A DNA stretch of 64,000 nt. It comes from Carposina sasakii (lineage: Eukaryota; Arthropoda; Insecta; Lepidoptera; Carposinidae). The stretch covers positions 434,001-498,000 of the forward strand of contig CP053168.1 in the NCBI GenBank assembly GCA_014607495.2, in the 5' to 3' direction. This document shows, in pieces, positions 29,950 through 41,030 of this stretch. Below the pieces are notes generated by a model. It made no database searches. It had not been told where the DNA came from and saw only the letters and a program-made list of their open reading frames with translations. Within the stretch, counting starts at the first letter, position 1. Every line of letters starts with the position of its first letter. A program made the position numbers and the translations under genes.

Positions 29950-32900
29950 ACCTGCAACCTGAAACTAAACTGAAGTCCAGAACTCACGTATAAAATCCAG
30001 CAGCTCATACCGGAATGTAGAAAATACACAAAGTATATAAAAACATTTTCAATCGTTCAAAAAAAATCTCAAAACTTCTCAACAGCCAGAACTCTTTTGT
30101 TTTACATAGACCTGGAGTAGACCTGCAACCTGATACTAAAATCAAGCCCAGAACTCACGTAAAAGTTCCAGCAGCTCACACCTGAATGTAAAAAACACAC
30201 AAAAAATATAAAAACACTATCAATCGTTAAAAAAAAAATCTCAAAGCTTCTCAACAGCCAGAACTCTTTTGTTTTTCTATAGACCTGGAGTAGACCTGCA
30301 AACTGATACTAAAACCAAGCCCAGAACTCACGTAAAAGTTCCAGCAGCTCACACCTGAATGTAAAAAATACACAAAAAATATAAAACACTTTCAATCGTA
30401 CAAAAAAAAATCTCAAAGCTTCTCAACAGCCAGAACTCTTTTGTTCTCCAAAGACCTGGAGTAAACCTGCAACCTGATACTAAAATCAAGCCCAGAACTC
30501 ACGTAAAAGTTCCAGCAGCTCACACCTGAATGTAGAAAATACACAAAAAACATAAAAACACTATCAATCGTTCAAAAAAAAATCTCAAAGCTTCTCAACA
30601 GCCAGAACTCTTTTGTTTTTCTATAGACCTGGAGTAGACCTGCAAACTGATACTAAAACCAAGCCCAGAACTCACGTAAAAGTTCCAGCAGCTCACACCT
30701 GAATGTAAAAAATACACAAAAAATATAAAACACTTTCAATCGTACAAAAAAAAATCTCAAAGCTTCTCAACAGCCAGAACTCTTTTGTTCTCCAAAGACC
30801 TGGAGTAAACCTGCAACCTGATACTAAAATCAAGCCCAGAACTCACGTAAAAGTTCCAGCAGCTCACACCTGAATGTAGAAAATACACAAAAAACATAAA
30901 AACACTTTCAATCGTTCAAAAAAAAATCTCAAAGCTTCTGAACAGCCAGAACTCTTTTGTTTTCTATAGACCTGGAGTACACCTGCAACATGATACTAAA
31001 ATCAAGCCCAGAACTCACGTAAAAGTTCTAGCAGCTCACACCTGAATGTAGAAAATACACAAAGAATATAAAAAAAATTCAATCGTTCAAAAAAAAATCT
31101 TAAAGCTTCTCAACAGCCAGAACTCTTTTGTTTTCCATAGACCTGAAGTAGACCTGCAACCTGATACTAAAATCAAGCCCAGAACTCACGTAAAAGTTCC
31201 AGCAGCTCACACCTGAATGTAGAAAATACACAAAAAACATAAAAACACTTTCAATCGTTCAAAAAAAAATCATAAAGCTTCTCAACAGCCAGAACTATTT
31301 TGTTTTCCAAAGACCTGGAGTAGAACTGTAACCTGATACTAAAATCAAGCCCAGAACTCACGTAAAAGTTCCAGCAGCTCACACCTGAATGTAGAAAATA
31401 CAAAAAGTATGCACAAACTTTTCAATCGTTCAAAAAAAAATCTAAAAGCTTCTCAACAGCCAGAACTCTTTTGTTTTCCATAGAACTGGAGTAGACCTGC
31501 AACCTGATACTAAAATCAAGCCCAGAACTCACGTAAAAGTTCCAGCAGCTCACACCTGAATGTAGAAAATACACAAAAAACATAAAAACACATTCAATCG
31601 TACAAAAAAAATCTCAAAGCTTCTCAACAGCCAGAACTCTTTTGTTTTCCATAGACCTGGAGTAGACCTGCAACCTGATACTAAAATCAAGCAAAGAACT
31701 CACGTAAAAGTTCCAGCAGCTCACACCTGAATGTAGAAAATACACAAAGAATATGAAAACAATTTCAATCGTTCAAAAAAAAAACTCAAAGCTTCTCAAC
31801 AGCCAGAACTCTTTTGTTTTCCATAGACCTGGAGTAGACCTGCAACCTGATACTAAAATCAAGCCCAGAACTCGCGTAAAAGTTCCAGCAGCTCACAACT
31901 GAATGTAGAAAATACAAAAAGTATGCACAGACTTTTCAATCGTTCAAAAAAAAATCTCAAAGCTTCTCAACAGCCAGAACTATTTTGTTTTCCAAAGACC
32001 TGGAGTAGAACTGTAACCTGATACTAAAATCAAGCCCAGAACTCACGTAAAAGTTCCAGCAGCTCACACCTGAATGTAGAAAATACAAAAAGTATGCACA
32101 AACTTTTCAATCGTTCAAAAAAAAATCTAAAAGCTTCTCAACAGCCAGAACTCTTTTGTTTTCCATAGAACTGGAGTAGACCTGCAACCTGATACTAAAA
32201 TCAAGCCCAGAACTCACGTAAAAGTTCCAGCAGCTCACACCTGAATGTAGAAAATACACAAAAAACATAAAAACACATTCAATCGTACAAAAAAAATCTC
32301 AAAGCTTCTCAACAGCCAGAACTCTTTTGTTTTCCATAGACCTGGAGTAGACCTGCAACCTGATACTAAAATCAAGCAAAGAACTCACGTAAAAGTTCCA
32401 GCAGCTCACACCTGAATGTAGAAAATACACAAAAAACATAAAAACACATTCAATCGTACAAAAAAAAATCTCAAAGCTTCTCAACAGCTAGAACTCTTTT
32501 GTTTTCCATAGACCTGGAGTAGACCTGCAACCTGATACTAAAATCAAGCAAAGAACTCACGTAAAAGTTCCAGCAGCTCACACCTGAATGTAGAAAATAC
32601 ACAAAAAACATAAAAACACTTTCAATCGTTCAAAAAAAATCTCAAAGCTTCTCAACAGCCAGAACTCTTTTGTTTTCCATAAACCTGGAGTAGACCTGCA
32701 ACCTGATACTAAAATTAAGCCCAGAACTCACGTAAAAGTTCCAGCAGCTCACACCTGAATGTAGAAAATACAAAAAGTATGCACAGACTTTTCAATCGTT
32801 CATAAAAAAAAACTCAAAGCTTCTCAACAGCCAGAACTCTTTTGTTTTCAATAGACCTGGAGTAGACCTGCAACCTGATACTAAAATGAAGCCCAGAACT

Positions 32901-33524
32901 CACATAAAAGTTCCAGCAGCTCACACCTGAATGTAGAAAATACACAAAAAACATAAAAACACTTTCAATCGTACAAAAAAAAATCTCAAAGCTTCTCAAC
33001 AGCCAGAACTCTTTTGTTTTCCATAGACCTGGAGTAGACCTGCAACCTGATACTAAAATCAAGCAAAGAACTCACGTAAAAGTTCCAGCAGCTCACACCT
33101 GAATGTAGAAAATAAAGAAAGAATATAAAAACAATTTCAATCGTTCAAAAAAAAATCTCAAAGCTTCTCAACAGCCAGAACTCTTTTGTGTTCCATAAAC
33201 CTGGAGTAGACCTGCAACCTGATACTAAAATCAAGCCCAGAACTCACGTAAAAGTTCCAGCAGCTCACACCTGAATGTAGAAAATACAAAAAGTATGCAC
33301 AGACTTTTCAATCGTTCAAAAAAAAAATCTCAAAGCTTCTCAACAGCCAGAACTCTTTTGTTTTCCATAGAACTGGAGTAGACCTGCAATCTGATACTGA
33401 AATCAAGCCCAGAACTCACGTAAAAGTTCCAGCAGCTCACACCTGAATGTAGAAAATACAAAAAGTATGCACAGACTTTTCAATCGTTCAAAAAAAAATC
33501 TCAAAGCTTCTAAACAGCCAGAAC
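29950..33524 (+). repeat. Left satellite array, about 21 units of ~172 bp
   Basis: Unit landmarks are gcccagaactcacgtaaaag, ttccagcagctcacacctga, atgtagaaaatacacaaaaa, tttcaatcgttcaaaaaaaa, ctcaaagcttctcaacagcc and agacctggagtagacctgca. Successive gaactcacgt sites are spaced 171-173 bp. Superimposed higher-order repeats are visible: a dimer (344 bp) repeated at about 30299 and 30643, and a ~690-bp tetramer at about 31288 and 31979. Confidence 0.9.
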
Positions 33525-33528
33525 AGGC

Positions 33529-36500
33529 TATCAGGCTGCAGGTCTACTCCAGTTCTATGGAAAACAAAAGAGTTCTGGCTGTTAAGAAGCTTTGAGATTT
33601 TTTTTGAACGATTGAAAAGTTTGTGCATACTTTTTGTATTTTCTACATTCAGGTGTGAGCTGCTGGAACTTTTACGTGAGTTCTGGGCTTGATTTTAGTA
33701 TCAGGTTGCAGGTGTACTCCAGGTCTATAGAAAACAAAAGAGTTCTGGCTGTTCAGAAGCTTTGAGATTTTTTTTTGAACGATTGAAAGTGTTTTTATGT
33801 TTTTTGTGTATTTTCTACATTCAGGTGTGAGCTGCTGGAACTTTTACGTGAGTTCTGGGCTTGATTTTAGTATCAGGTTGCAGGTCTACTTCAGGTCTAT
33901 GGAAAACAAAAGAGTTCTGGCTGTTGAGAAGCTTTAAGATTTTTTTTTGAACGATTGAAATTTTTTTTATATTCTTTGTGTATTTTCTACATTCAGGTGT
34001 GAGCTGCTAGAACTTTTACGTGAGTTCTGGGCTTGATTTTAGTATCAGGTTGCAGGTGTACTCCAGGTCTATAGAAAACAAAAGAGTTCTGGCTGTTCAG
34101 AAGCTTTATGATTTTTTTTTGAACGATTGAAAGTGTTTTTATGTTTTTTGTGTATTTTCTACATTCAGGTGTGAGCTGCTGGAACTTTTACGTGAGTTCT
34201 GGGCTTGATTTTAGTATCAGGTTGCAGGTCTACTTCAGGTCTATGGAAAACAAAAGAGTTCTGGCTGTTGAGAAGCTTTAAGATTTTTTTTTGAACGATT
34301 GAATTTTTTTTTATATTCTTTGTGTATTTTCTACATTCAGGTGTGAGCTGCTAGAACTTTTACGTGAGTTCTGGGCTTGATTTTAGTATCAGGTTGGAGG
34401 TGTACTCCAGGTCTATAGAAAACAAAAGAGTTCTGGCTGTTCAGAAGCTTTGAGATTTTTTTTTGAACGATTGAAAGTGTTTTTATGTTTTTTGTGTATT
34501 TTCTACATTCAGGTGTGAGCTGCTGGAACTTTTACGTGAGTTCTGGGCTTGATTTTAGTATCAGGTTGCAGGTCTACTCCAGGTCTATGGAAAACAAAAG
34601 AGTTCTGGCTGTTGAGAAGCTTTGAGATTTTTTTTTGTACGATTGAAAGTGTTTTTATGTTTTTTGTGCATTTTCTACATTCAGGTGTGAGCTGCTGGAA
34701 TTTTTACGTGAGTTCTGGGCTTGATTTTAGTATCAGGTTGCAGGTCTACTCCAGGTCTATGGAAAACAAAAGAGTTCTGGCTGTTGAGAAGCTTTGAGTT
34801 TTTTTTATGAACGATTGAAAAGTCTGTGCATACTTTTTGTATTTTCTACATTCAGGTGTGAGCTGCTGGAACTTTTACGTGAGTTCTGGCCTTGATTTTA
34901 GTATCAAGTTGCAGGTCTACTCCAGGTTTATGGAAAACAAAAGAGTTCTGGCTGTTGAGAAGCTTTGAGATTTTTTTTTGAACGATTGAAATTTTTTTTA
35001 TATTCTTTGTGTATTTTCTACATTCAGGTGTGAGCTGCTGGAACTTTTACGTGAGTTCTGGGCTTGATTTTAGTATCAGGTTGCAGGTCTACTTCAGGTC
35101 TATGGAAAACAAAAGAGTTCTGGCTGTTGGGAAGCTTTGAGATTTTTTTTTGAACGATTGAAATTTTTTTTATATTCTTTGTGTATTTTCTACATTCAGG
35201 TGTGAGCTGCTGGATTTTTTACGTGAGTTCTGGGCTTGATTTTAGTATCAGGTTACAGGTCTACTCCAGGTCTTTGGAAAACAAAAGAGTTCTGGCTGTT
35301 GAGAAGCTTTGAGAATTTTTTTTTGAACGATTGAAAAGTCTGTGCATACTTTTTGTATTTTCTACATTCAGGTGTGAGCTGCTGGAACTTTTACGTGAGT
35401 TCTGGGCTTGATTTTAGTATCAGGTTACAGGTCTACTCCAGGTCTATGGAAAACAAAAGAGTTCTGGCTGTTGAGAAGCTTTGAGATTTTTTTTTGAACG
35501 ATTGAAATTTTTTTATATTCTTTGTGTATTTTCTACATTCAGGTGTGAGCTGCTGGAACTTTTACGTGAGTTCTGGGCTTGATTTTAGTATCAGGTTACA
35601 GGTCTACTCCAGGTCTATGGAAAACAAAAGAGTTCTGGCTGTTGAGAAGCTTTGAGATTTTTTTTTGTACGATTGAATGTGTTTTTATGTTTTTTGTGTA
35701 TTTTCTACATTCAGGTGTGAGCTGCTGGAACTTTTACGTGAGTTCTGGGCTTGATTTTAGTATCAGGTTGCAGGTCTACTTCAGGTCTATGGAAAACAAA
35801 AGAGTTCTGGCTGTTGAGAAGCTTTGAGATTTTTTTTTGAACGATTGAAATTTTTTTTATATTCTTTGGGTATTTTCTACATTCAGGTGTGAGCTGCTGG
35901 AACTTTTACGTGAGTTCTGGGCTTGATTTTAGTATCAGGTTACAGGTCTACTCCAGGTCTATGGAAAACAAAAGAGTTCTGGCTGTTGAGAAGCTTTGAG
36001 ATTTTTTTTTGTACGATTGAAAGTGTTTTTATGTTTTTGTGTATTTTCTACATTCAGGTGTGAGCTGCTGGCACTTTTACGTGAGTTCTGGGCTTCATTT
36101 TAGTATCAGGTTGCAGGTCTACTCCAGGTCTATTGAAAACAAAAGAGTTCTGGCTGTTGATAAGCTTTTAGATTTTTTTTTTAACGATTGAAAAGTTTGT
36201 GTATACTTTTTGTATTTTCTACATTCAGGTGTGAGCTGCTGGAACTTTTACGTGAGTTCTGGGCTTGATTTTAGTATCAGGTTACAGTTCTACTTCAGGT
36301 TTTTGGAAAACAAAAGAGTTCTGGCTGTTCAGAAGCTTTGAGATTTTTTTTTGAACGATTGAAAAGTCTGTGCATACTTTTTGTATTTTCTACATTCAGG
36401 TGTGAGCTGCTGGAACTTTTACGCGAGTTCTGGGCTTGATTTTAGTATCAGGTTGCAGGTTTACTCCAGGTCTTTGGAGAACAAAAGAGTTCTGGCTGTT

Positions 36501-36965
36501 GAGAAGCTTTGAGATTTTTTTTGTACGATTGAAAGTGTTTTATATTTTTTGTGTATTTTTTACATTCAGGTGTGAGCTGCTGGAACTTTTACGTGAGTTC
36601 TGGGCTTGATTTTAGTATCAGGTTGCAGGTCTACTCCAGTTCTATAGAAAAACAAAAGAGTTCTGGCTGTTGAGAAGCTTTGAGATTTTTTTTTGTACGA
36701 TTGAAAGTGTTTTTATATTTTTTGTGTGTTTTTTACATTCAGGTGTGAGCTGCTGGAACTTTTACGTGAGTTCTGGGCTTGATTTTAGTATCAGTTTGCA
36801 GGTCTACTCCAGGTCTATAGAAAAACAAAAGAGTTCTGGCTGTTGAGAAGCTTTGAGATTTTTTTTGAACGATTGAAAATGTTTTTATATACTTTGTGTA
36901 TTTTCTACATTCCGGTATGAGCTGCTGGATTTTTTACGTGAGTTCTGGACTTCAGTTTAGTTTCA
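33529..36965 (-). repeat. Right satellite array, about 20 units of ~172 bp, inverted
   Basis: Same unit in reverse (ggtgtgagctgctggaactt, acgtgagttctgggcttgat, caaaagagttctggctgttg). Variants such as gtgcatactttttgtatttt and atttttttatattctttgtg alternate in an order that matches the left arm only for the outermost three or so units. Confidence 0.9.
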
Positions 36966-37019
36966 GGTTGCAGGTCTGCTACGGAATAATATATTGTGAA
37001 AGAGTTATTCATTAAAAAT

Positions 37020-37480
37020 TGTTTGGAACGATAAACTTACATGATCCGCTGTGAATTGATTTTCTATGGCAAGTTATCATATTATCATCAATTGACGTTT
37101 TTAGAGGTTAAAACAACAGAACTATTTATAATTACTATCAAGAACTGTAGAACTGAGCTGCATGTGAATATAACACACATTAAAATTTGATTTGCTGTAA
37201 AGTGATCTGCTACGGGAAGTTAGCAGCTCATTTTTCAATTGACGTTTTTCATGGAAAAAGGGCAGAACTATTTGTAAAAAGTATCAGGAACTATAGAACT
37301 CACCTGTTTGCTAATAGAACTCTCATTTTTTTTTCATTTACTGAAAAGTGATCTGCTACGGGAAGTTAGCAGCTCATTTTTTCAATTTAAGTTTTTCAGG
37401 GTAAAAATGCCAGAACTATTTATAAAAGGTATCAGGAACTGTAGAACTCACCTGCACTAGAATAGAACTCAGATTTATTT
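37020..37480 (-). repeat. Right subterminal ~165-bp repeats (three copies)
   Basis: Reverse of the left block: acgggaagttagcagctcat, gtatcaggaactgtagaact and cacctgcactagaatagaac. Near-identical to the left side, closer than the inner arrays are to each other. Confidence 0.8.
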
Positions 37481-37709
37481 TTGAGCTGCTGGTAAATGAG
37501 CTGCTAAGTTCACGGACACCATTAGTATGAAACCGGAAGTTCTCGAGCGGAAGTGACGTTCCGGTAGTTGGCCCCGACAAATTCAATATCCTTTGGATCT
37601 TTAAGAATTCAGTATCGCTTTGCTGTTTGTAAAAATAGAGAACTATTTACGAGCGGAAAAAATATAAGTATCTGTTTTTGCATAGAGGAATAAGATGTAG
37701 ACATAGAGT

Positions 37710-37921
37710 GCGAATGTCATACAAACTGTTTCGATGCACCATTAGACTTTTCAGTGCCTCACAATTCTAGTCCTTGACACTTAGATTCGTGTAATGTATA
37801 GTAATGTACTACTTTAATAATGTATTGTAACGTATAGTAATGCAATTTAAGTATCAAGGACTGGAATTGTGAGGCACCTAAAAGTCTAATGGTGCATCGA
37901 ATCTGTTCGTATGACATTAGC
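37710..37921. mobile_element. MITE with ~70-bp terminal inverted repeats
   Basis: gcgaatgtcatacaaactgt, tcgatgcaccattagacttt and tcagtgcctcacaattctag, tccttgacactta are mirrored at the right (aaggactggaattgtgaggc, aagtctaatggtgcatcgaa, tctgttcgtatgacatt). The centre is AT-rich with tgtatagtaatg repeats. Exact termini and target duplication are unclear. Confidence 0.7.
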
Positions 37922-37927
37922 GGTGAC

Positions 37928-38235
37928 AAAAGCGGTGATAGCCCAGTGGTTAAGACGTGCACCTTCCAAGCGGGAGGCGTAAGTTCGATCCCAGTCACGG
38001 GTCATTCGTGTACCAATGAATTTATTTCATGTACAGATTTTAATGTTGCAAAATTGTCACTTAGCTCGTGCCTCGGAAAGCACGTAAAACCGTTGGTCTT
38101 GCGCCTGATCTCTCTCCGGTCGTGTCGGCTTTCTGTCCCATCGGACTATGAGAGTAACGAAATAGAGAGTGCATCTGTGTTTGCGCACACACTAGTGCAC
38201 TATAATACCTCCTGCGTACCTGGCCAATCTAAAGA
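37928..38235 (+). mobile_element. tRNA-derived SINE (Metulj-like)
   Basis: The head gcggtgatagcccagtggtt aagacgtgc has an A box and taagttcgatcccagtcacg a B box. The body reads cacttagctcgtgcctcgga, aagcacgtaaaaccgttggt, cctgatctctctccggtcgt, cccatcggactatgagagta, tagagagtgcatctgtgttt and gcacactagtgcactataat, ending cctgcgtacctggccaatct. This is the well-known lepidopteran tRNA SINE type; the name is from memory. A reverse copy is at 62333. Confidence 0.8.
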
Positions 38236-38644
38236 AAAACTAAGAATCTGAATAATTCTTTATTATTTCATTTTTATAGAAAATGGATTGTATGATAAAT
38301 TGATAGATTAATTTTCATTGAAAAAATTTCCTAAATATTATGAAAATTATTTAGATACCCTATTTTGTTCTTTCTACGAACACAACTTATAAAAGTTAAA
38401 TACTGGGCTATTACGCTTCCCATTTCACCACCCTCACAGCTGTAGGTACTGAATAATTCCTGAATATTTTGTTATTTTCCATGAAAAAAAATTTATGACG
38501 GTTTTTTTTTTTTAATTGTATGCTTGTGTAATTGTACCAGCCGAAGTAATCAAAGTTAACATGCAAAAGAATAATTAATAATTTCTTAGAACGACCCGTT
38601 TCCAAGGAAATAACAAGATTACCTAACATACCTATCTCGTGTGT
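38236..38644. other. Unassigned AT-rich sequence
   Basis: Nothing supported. Confidence 0.35.
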
Positions 38645-38820
38645 TGATTCGCGGCCTCACTAGAATACATCAGCTGCATCTCCTTCCGTGCGCGTAAGAG
38701 GCGACTAAGGAACTCGGGAGCGTTCTCTCAGGCGATGAACTAGCAACTTGTCACTAATCTTTCACTTGTCCGCTATGCTAAACGTGGCTGAGGGATCTCC
38801 TTTGCCATCAAACCTAGTAA
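38645..38820 (+). repeat. SINE-B copy
   Basis: cggcctcactagaatacatc, agctgcatctccttccgtgc, taagaggcgactaaggaact, gagcgttctctcaggcgatg, aactagcaacttgtcactaa and tatgctaaacgtggctgagg. Best uninterrupted copy of the family here. Confidence 0.7.
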
Positions 38821-38964
38821 AACTAGGTAAGGTTTGATTATCTAATCAACTCGTAATCCTTCCTATTCAATCAAGTATCCTCGCTATGTTATTAACAGAA
38901 ATCTAAGTTTATTAAGTTACTAAGGTACTAAGTTTAGCCAGGTAAATAGGTATACTTGTACATA

Positions 38965-39185
38965 CATACATACATAAAGGTCACGCTTATGGACGGAAAG
39001 GAGTTTGGGCAGAAGTGTGCAAATTGCACACCCACTTTTCACCGGTTAGCCTAGTTAGTCCTACGCGGTAACGAATTCAACAGGAAATGTTTCCGCGCTA
39101 AATTGGTATCATAAGCTATTTAGCGCCAGAGCCTCGTCCGTTAAATAGCAGGGTGCACCACGGGCAGGTGAGGTTGACTTTGGAT
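38965..39185 (-). repeat. Repeat with (CATA)n tail, reverse
   Basis: acatacatacataaaggtca, cgcttatggacggaaaggag, tttgggcagaagtgtgcaaa, ggaaatgtttccgcgctaaa and gcagggtgcaccacgggcag. Related pieces occur at 48070 and 60420. Boundaries approximate. Confidence 0.45.
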
Positions 39186-39231
39186 CAACATATAATATAA
39201 TACATATTATATTGACATAACATATAATACG

Positions 39232-39610
39232 TACAGGATATTTTTGTTGCCACCCTTTACGAAGGGTACGTACTCAATACATCAAATAAAGTAAGTTTAT
39301 GCAAAAAAAAATGCTGGGAAACGATGTTAATTCTTTTGTTTTTTTTTAATCACTTGATCGGGCGAAATTATTGTGTCCAGTGTATGTGTTAGTTTTTTAT
39401 GGCCTTTTTCAAATTATTTTTCGTAAAAAAATCTTGTTACGCGCGTCCATGTACATTTATGCAGAAAAACGCAGTCTTTTTACTCAACTTTGGACCCTAA
39501 TATCTTGGGAACCAGACACTTCCCAGGTATGCTTTTATGGAGAAAAATGATCGTGATGACGTAGAGATTCCGTGGTATTCGAAAACGTTGATGACCAAAA
39601 AAACACTGTA
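39232..39610 (+). mobile_element. MITE-1, full length
   Basis: tacaggatatttttgttgcc to ggtgttcaaaaacactgta-type end, TA at both sides. It abuts MITE-3 with only the two TA dinucleotides (tata, 39609-39612) between them. Confidence 0.8.
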
Positions 39611-40009
39611 TACTGGGTGCAAAAAGACAACTTTCTTCTTTTAATGCCTCGTATTCTTTGTAATATCACGATAATTTTTTTCTATGGAAATACCCCTGGG
39701 AAACCACAGGTTTCCAAGATATTGAGGTCCAAAGTTACATTAATATTATAATTTTTTTTACATAAATCCATCTGAAATCGGTTAACAAACATTTTTTTCA
39801 AAGATACCATGTCAAAATGTTATAATGTTAGTTTTGTAGGTACATTTGTACTTTGCGCATCAAACGAATACATTGCTTGCAATAAAATGACAGTATTTTT
39901 TCGTAATTTTTTTGTCGTTTCCCAGGGTTGGTTCCATAGAAGAAAATGATCGTAACCTTACAAAGAATACGAGGTATTAAAAAACATCGTTGTCTTTTTA
40001 CATCCTGTA
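39611..40009 (+). mobile_element. MITE-3, full length
   Basis: Ends tactgggtgcaaaaagacaa and ttgtctttttacatcctgta form terminal inverted repeats with TA outside. Internal: tcgtattctttgtaatatca, tctgaaatcggttaacaaac, aagataccatgtcaaaatgt, ttacaaagaatacgaggtat. Second copy at 54666-55054. Confidence 0.8.
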
Positions 40010-40212
40010 TACAGTACTTACATTTATTTCCATAAATAGAGTGACGAAACATCGAGTCGAGGCCTAAATCAGTCCATGATTGATGAATTGATGTAATTAA
40101 CAGAATTTTCCATCATAACCCATAATTAAGATTTTCGAGTATGTCGTCATAACATAGATAATTAAACATAGTTATGTCGAAAGAATGTCAGTCTATTTTA
40201 ATTTAGCTATTT

Positions 40213-40590
40213 AATTGTATCAGGCGTCACTATTTGGAAATTCAAATTTCCATCAAGGGTTCGCTCACCACCGGGCCCTACACCCTCCGCTGACCCTCGG
40301 ATCTGCTGACTCATGATCACGAATACAAGACACTACTGTCGCAACGAGAAGCCAGATCCAAGCACCTAGCATGCGACCATAAATATAACCATAAATCCGA
40401 AAACCAAATAAAATTATTAATCGACATATCGCACCTTTGGTAGAACAAGGGCACAATTGCGTATTGCAATTTATGACAATTGTGCCCTTGTTCTACCGAA
40501 GGTGCGATATGTTTCGCCAACACCCGTGGCATAATCAGGATTAGTTTTTCACGTTAGTTCTAACTACCGAATCAACTAACTAACAACTGA
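40213..40590 (+). mobile_element. Family P element, single-arm copy carrying a nested hairpin MITE
   Basis: attgtatcaggcgtcactat, caccaccgggccctacaccc, tccgctgaccctcggatctg, gagaagccagatccaagcac, ctagcatgcgaccataaata, then tttcgccaacacccgtggca and aactaccgaatcaactaact. The copy at 60088 has the same parts in a different arrangement. Split by a 79-bp MITE at 40430-40508. Confidence 0.75.
40430..40508. mobile_element. 79-bp hairpin MITE, TA target duplication
   Basis: Arms tcgcacctttggtagaacaa + gggcacaattg and their reverse complement (one mismatch in about 31) enclose a ~17-base loop, cgtattgcaatttatga. TA is duplicated (40428-40429, 40509-40510); the uninterrupted site cgacatatgtttcgcc is visible in the copies at 24340 and 60205. 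It looks like a complete minimal Tc1/mariner-type MITE. Confidence 0.88.
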
Positions 40591-40605
40591 ATTAATTTAG
40601 CTTTT

Positions 40606-40735
40606 TGTACCCGACTGCGCCAGAAGGAAACTTATGTTTTTCGAGTGTATGTTTGTATGTATGTATATTTTTTGAGCTTGAGAGGTATCTTAAGATTCGT
40701 CTTAGTCATGAGAGTGATACTGGGTGAAAATTTTT
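40606..40735 (+). repeat. CCCGACTGCG-type element, one end
   Basis: tacccgactgcgccagaagg, atgtttttcgagtgtatgtt, tgtatgtatgt, gagcttgagaggtatcttaa and gattcgtcttagtcatgaga: complement of the inner parts of the element at 20950. Confidence 0.55.
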
Positions 40736-41030
40736 ACGCTTTCGGATTTTTTCTTTTAATAAATGAGGTTATAGAATTTATGTTTTACTCTTTTGTATGT
40801 GCATTAAAAACCTATTCTGTTCTATTACTGCCTATACATTCCGTCGTAATTTAATGAACGTATTGCTATCCAGTTTGAATTAAGAAATTAAGAGGCAATG
40901 TATAATCCTTATCCATAAATACGCAATGATTACGGAATAGACAATTCAAATGTAATACGTGGGTTTGAAATTTACACACTTCTGCCTTACCTATTTGGGC
41001 AAGAAATTAAAATATTTAAAAAAAACTTAC

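Larger units (their letters stand above)
29406..37520. mobile_element. 8.1-kb palindromic, satellite-armed element with 8-bp target duplication
   Basis: Two ~4-kb arms in opposite orientation. The outer ends, gtcggtgaacttagcaactc (left) and in reverse ggtgtccgtgaacttagcag (right), are homologous terminal inverted repeats. The direct repeat attagtat flanks the whole (29398-29405, 37521-37528). Each arm has three layers: an end with agctgct/agttct motifs, a subterminal block of about three ~165-bp repeats, and about twenty ~172-bp satellite units. The arms meet at about 33525 with 4-5 bases between. No protein-like frame exists; the 61-82-codon frames are artefacts of the repeat period. The 8-bp duplication allows hAT-like or another 8-bp-duplicating superfamily. 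The transposase source is unknown. Confidence 0.85.

Noticed and set aside
32299..35827. Repeated 61-82-codon open frames (MILVSGCRSTPG ... type) in the satellite arms
   Set aside because: They recur once per repeat period, shift with unit variants, start in arbitrary places and have no domain. They are by-products of the ~172-bp repeat lacking stops in one frame.
29950..36965. Resemblance of the ~172-bp period to alpha-satellite (171 bp) or a centromere
   Set aside because: The period matches a nucleosome-like length but the sequence is unrelated, the array is only ~20 units per arm, is inverted, and is bounded by a target duplication. Lepidopteran chromosomes are also holocentric.
29406..37520. 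CRISPR-like array
   Set aside because: The genome is eukaryotic, and the repeats are long, contiguous and without unique spacers.
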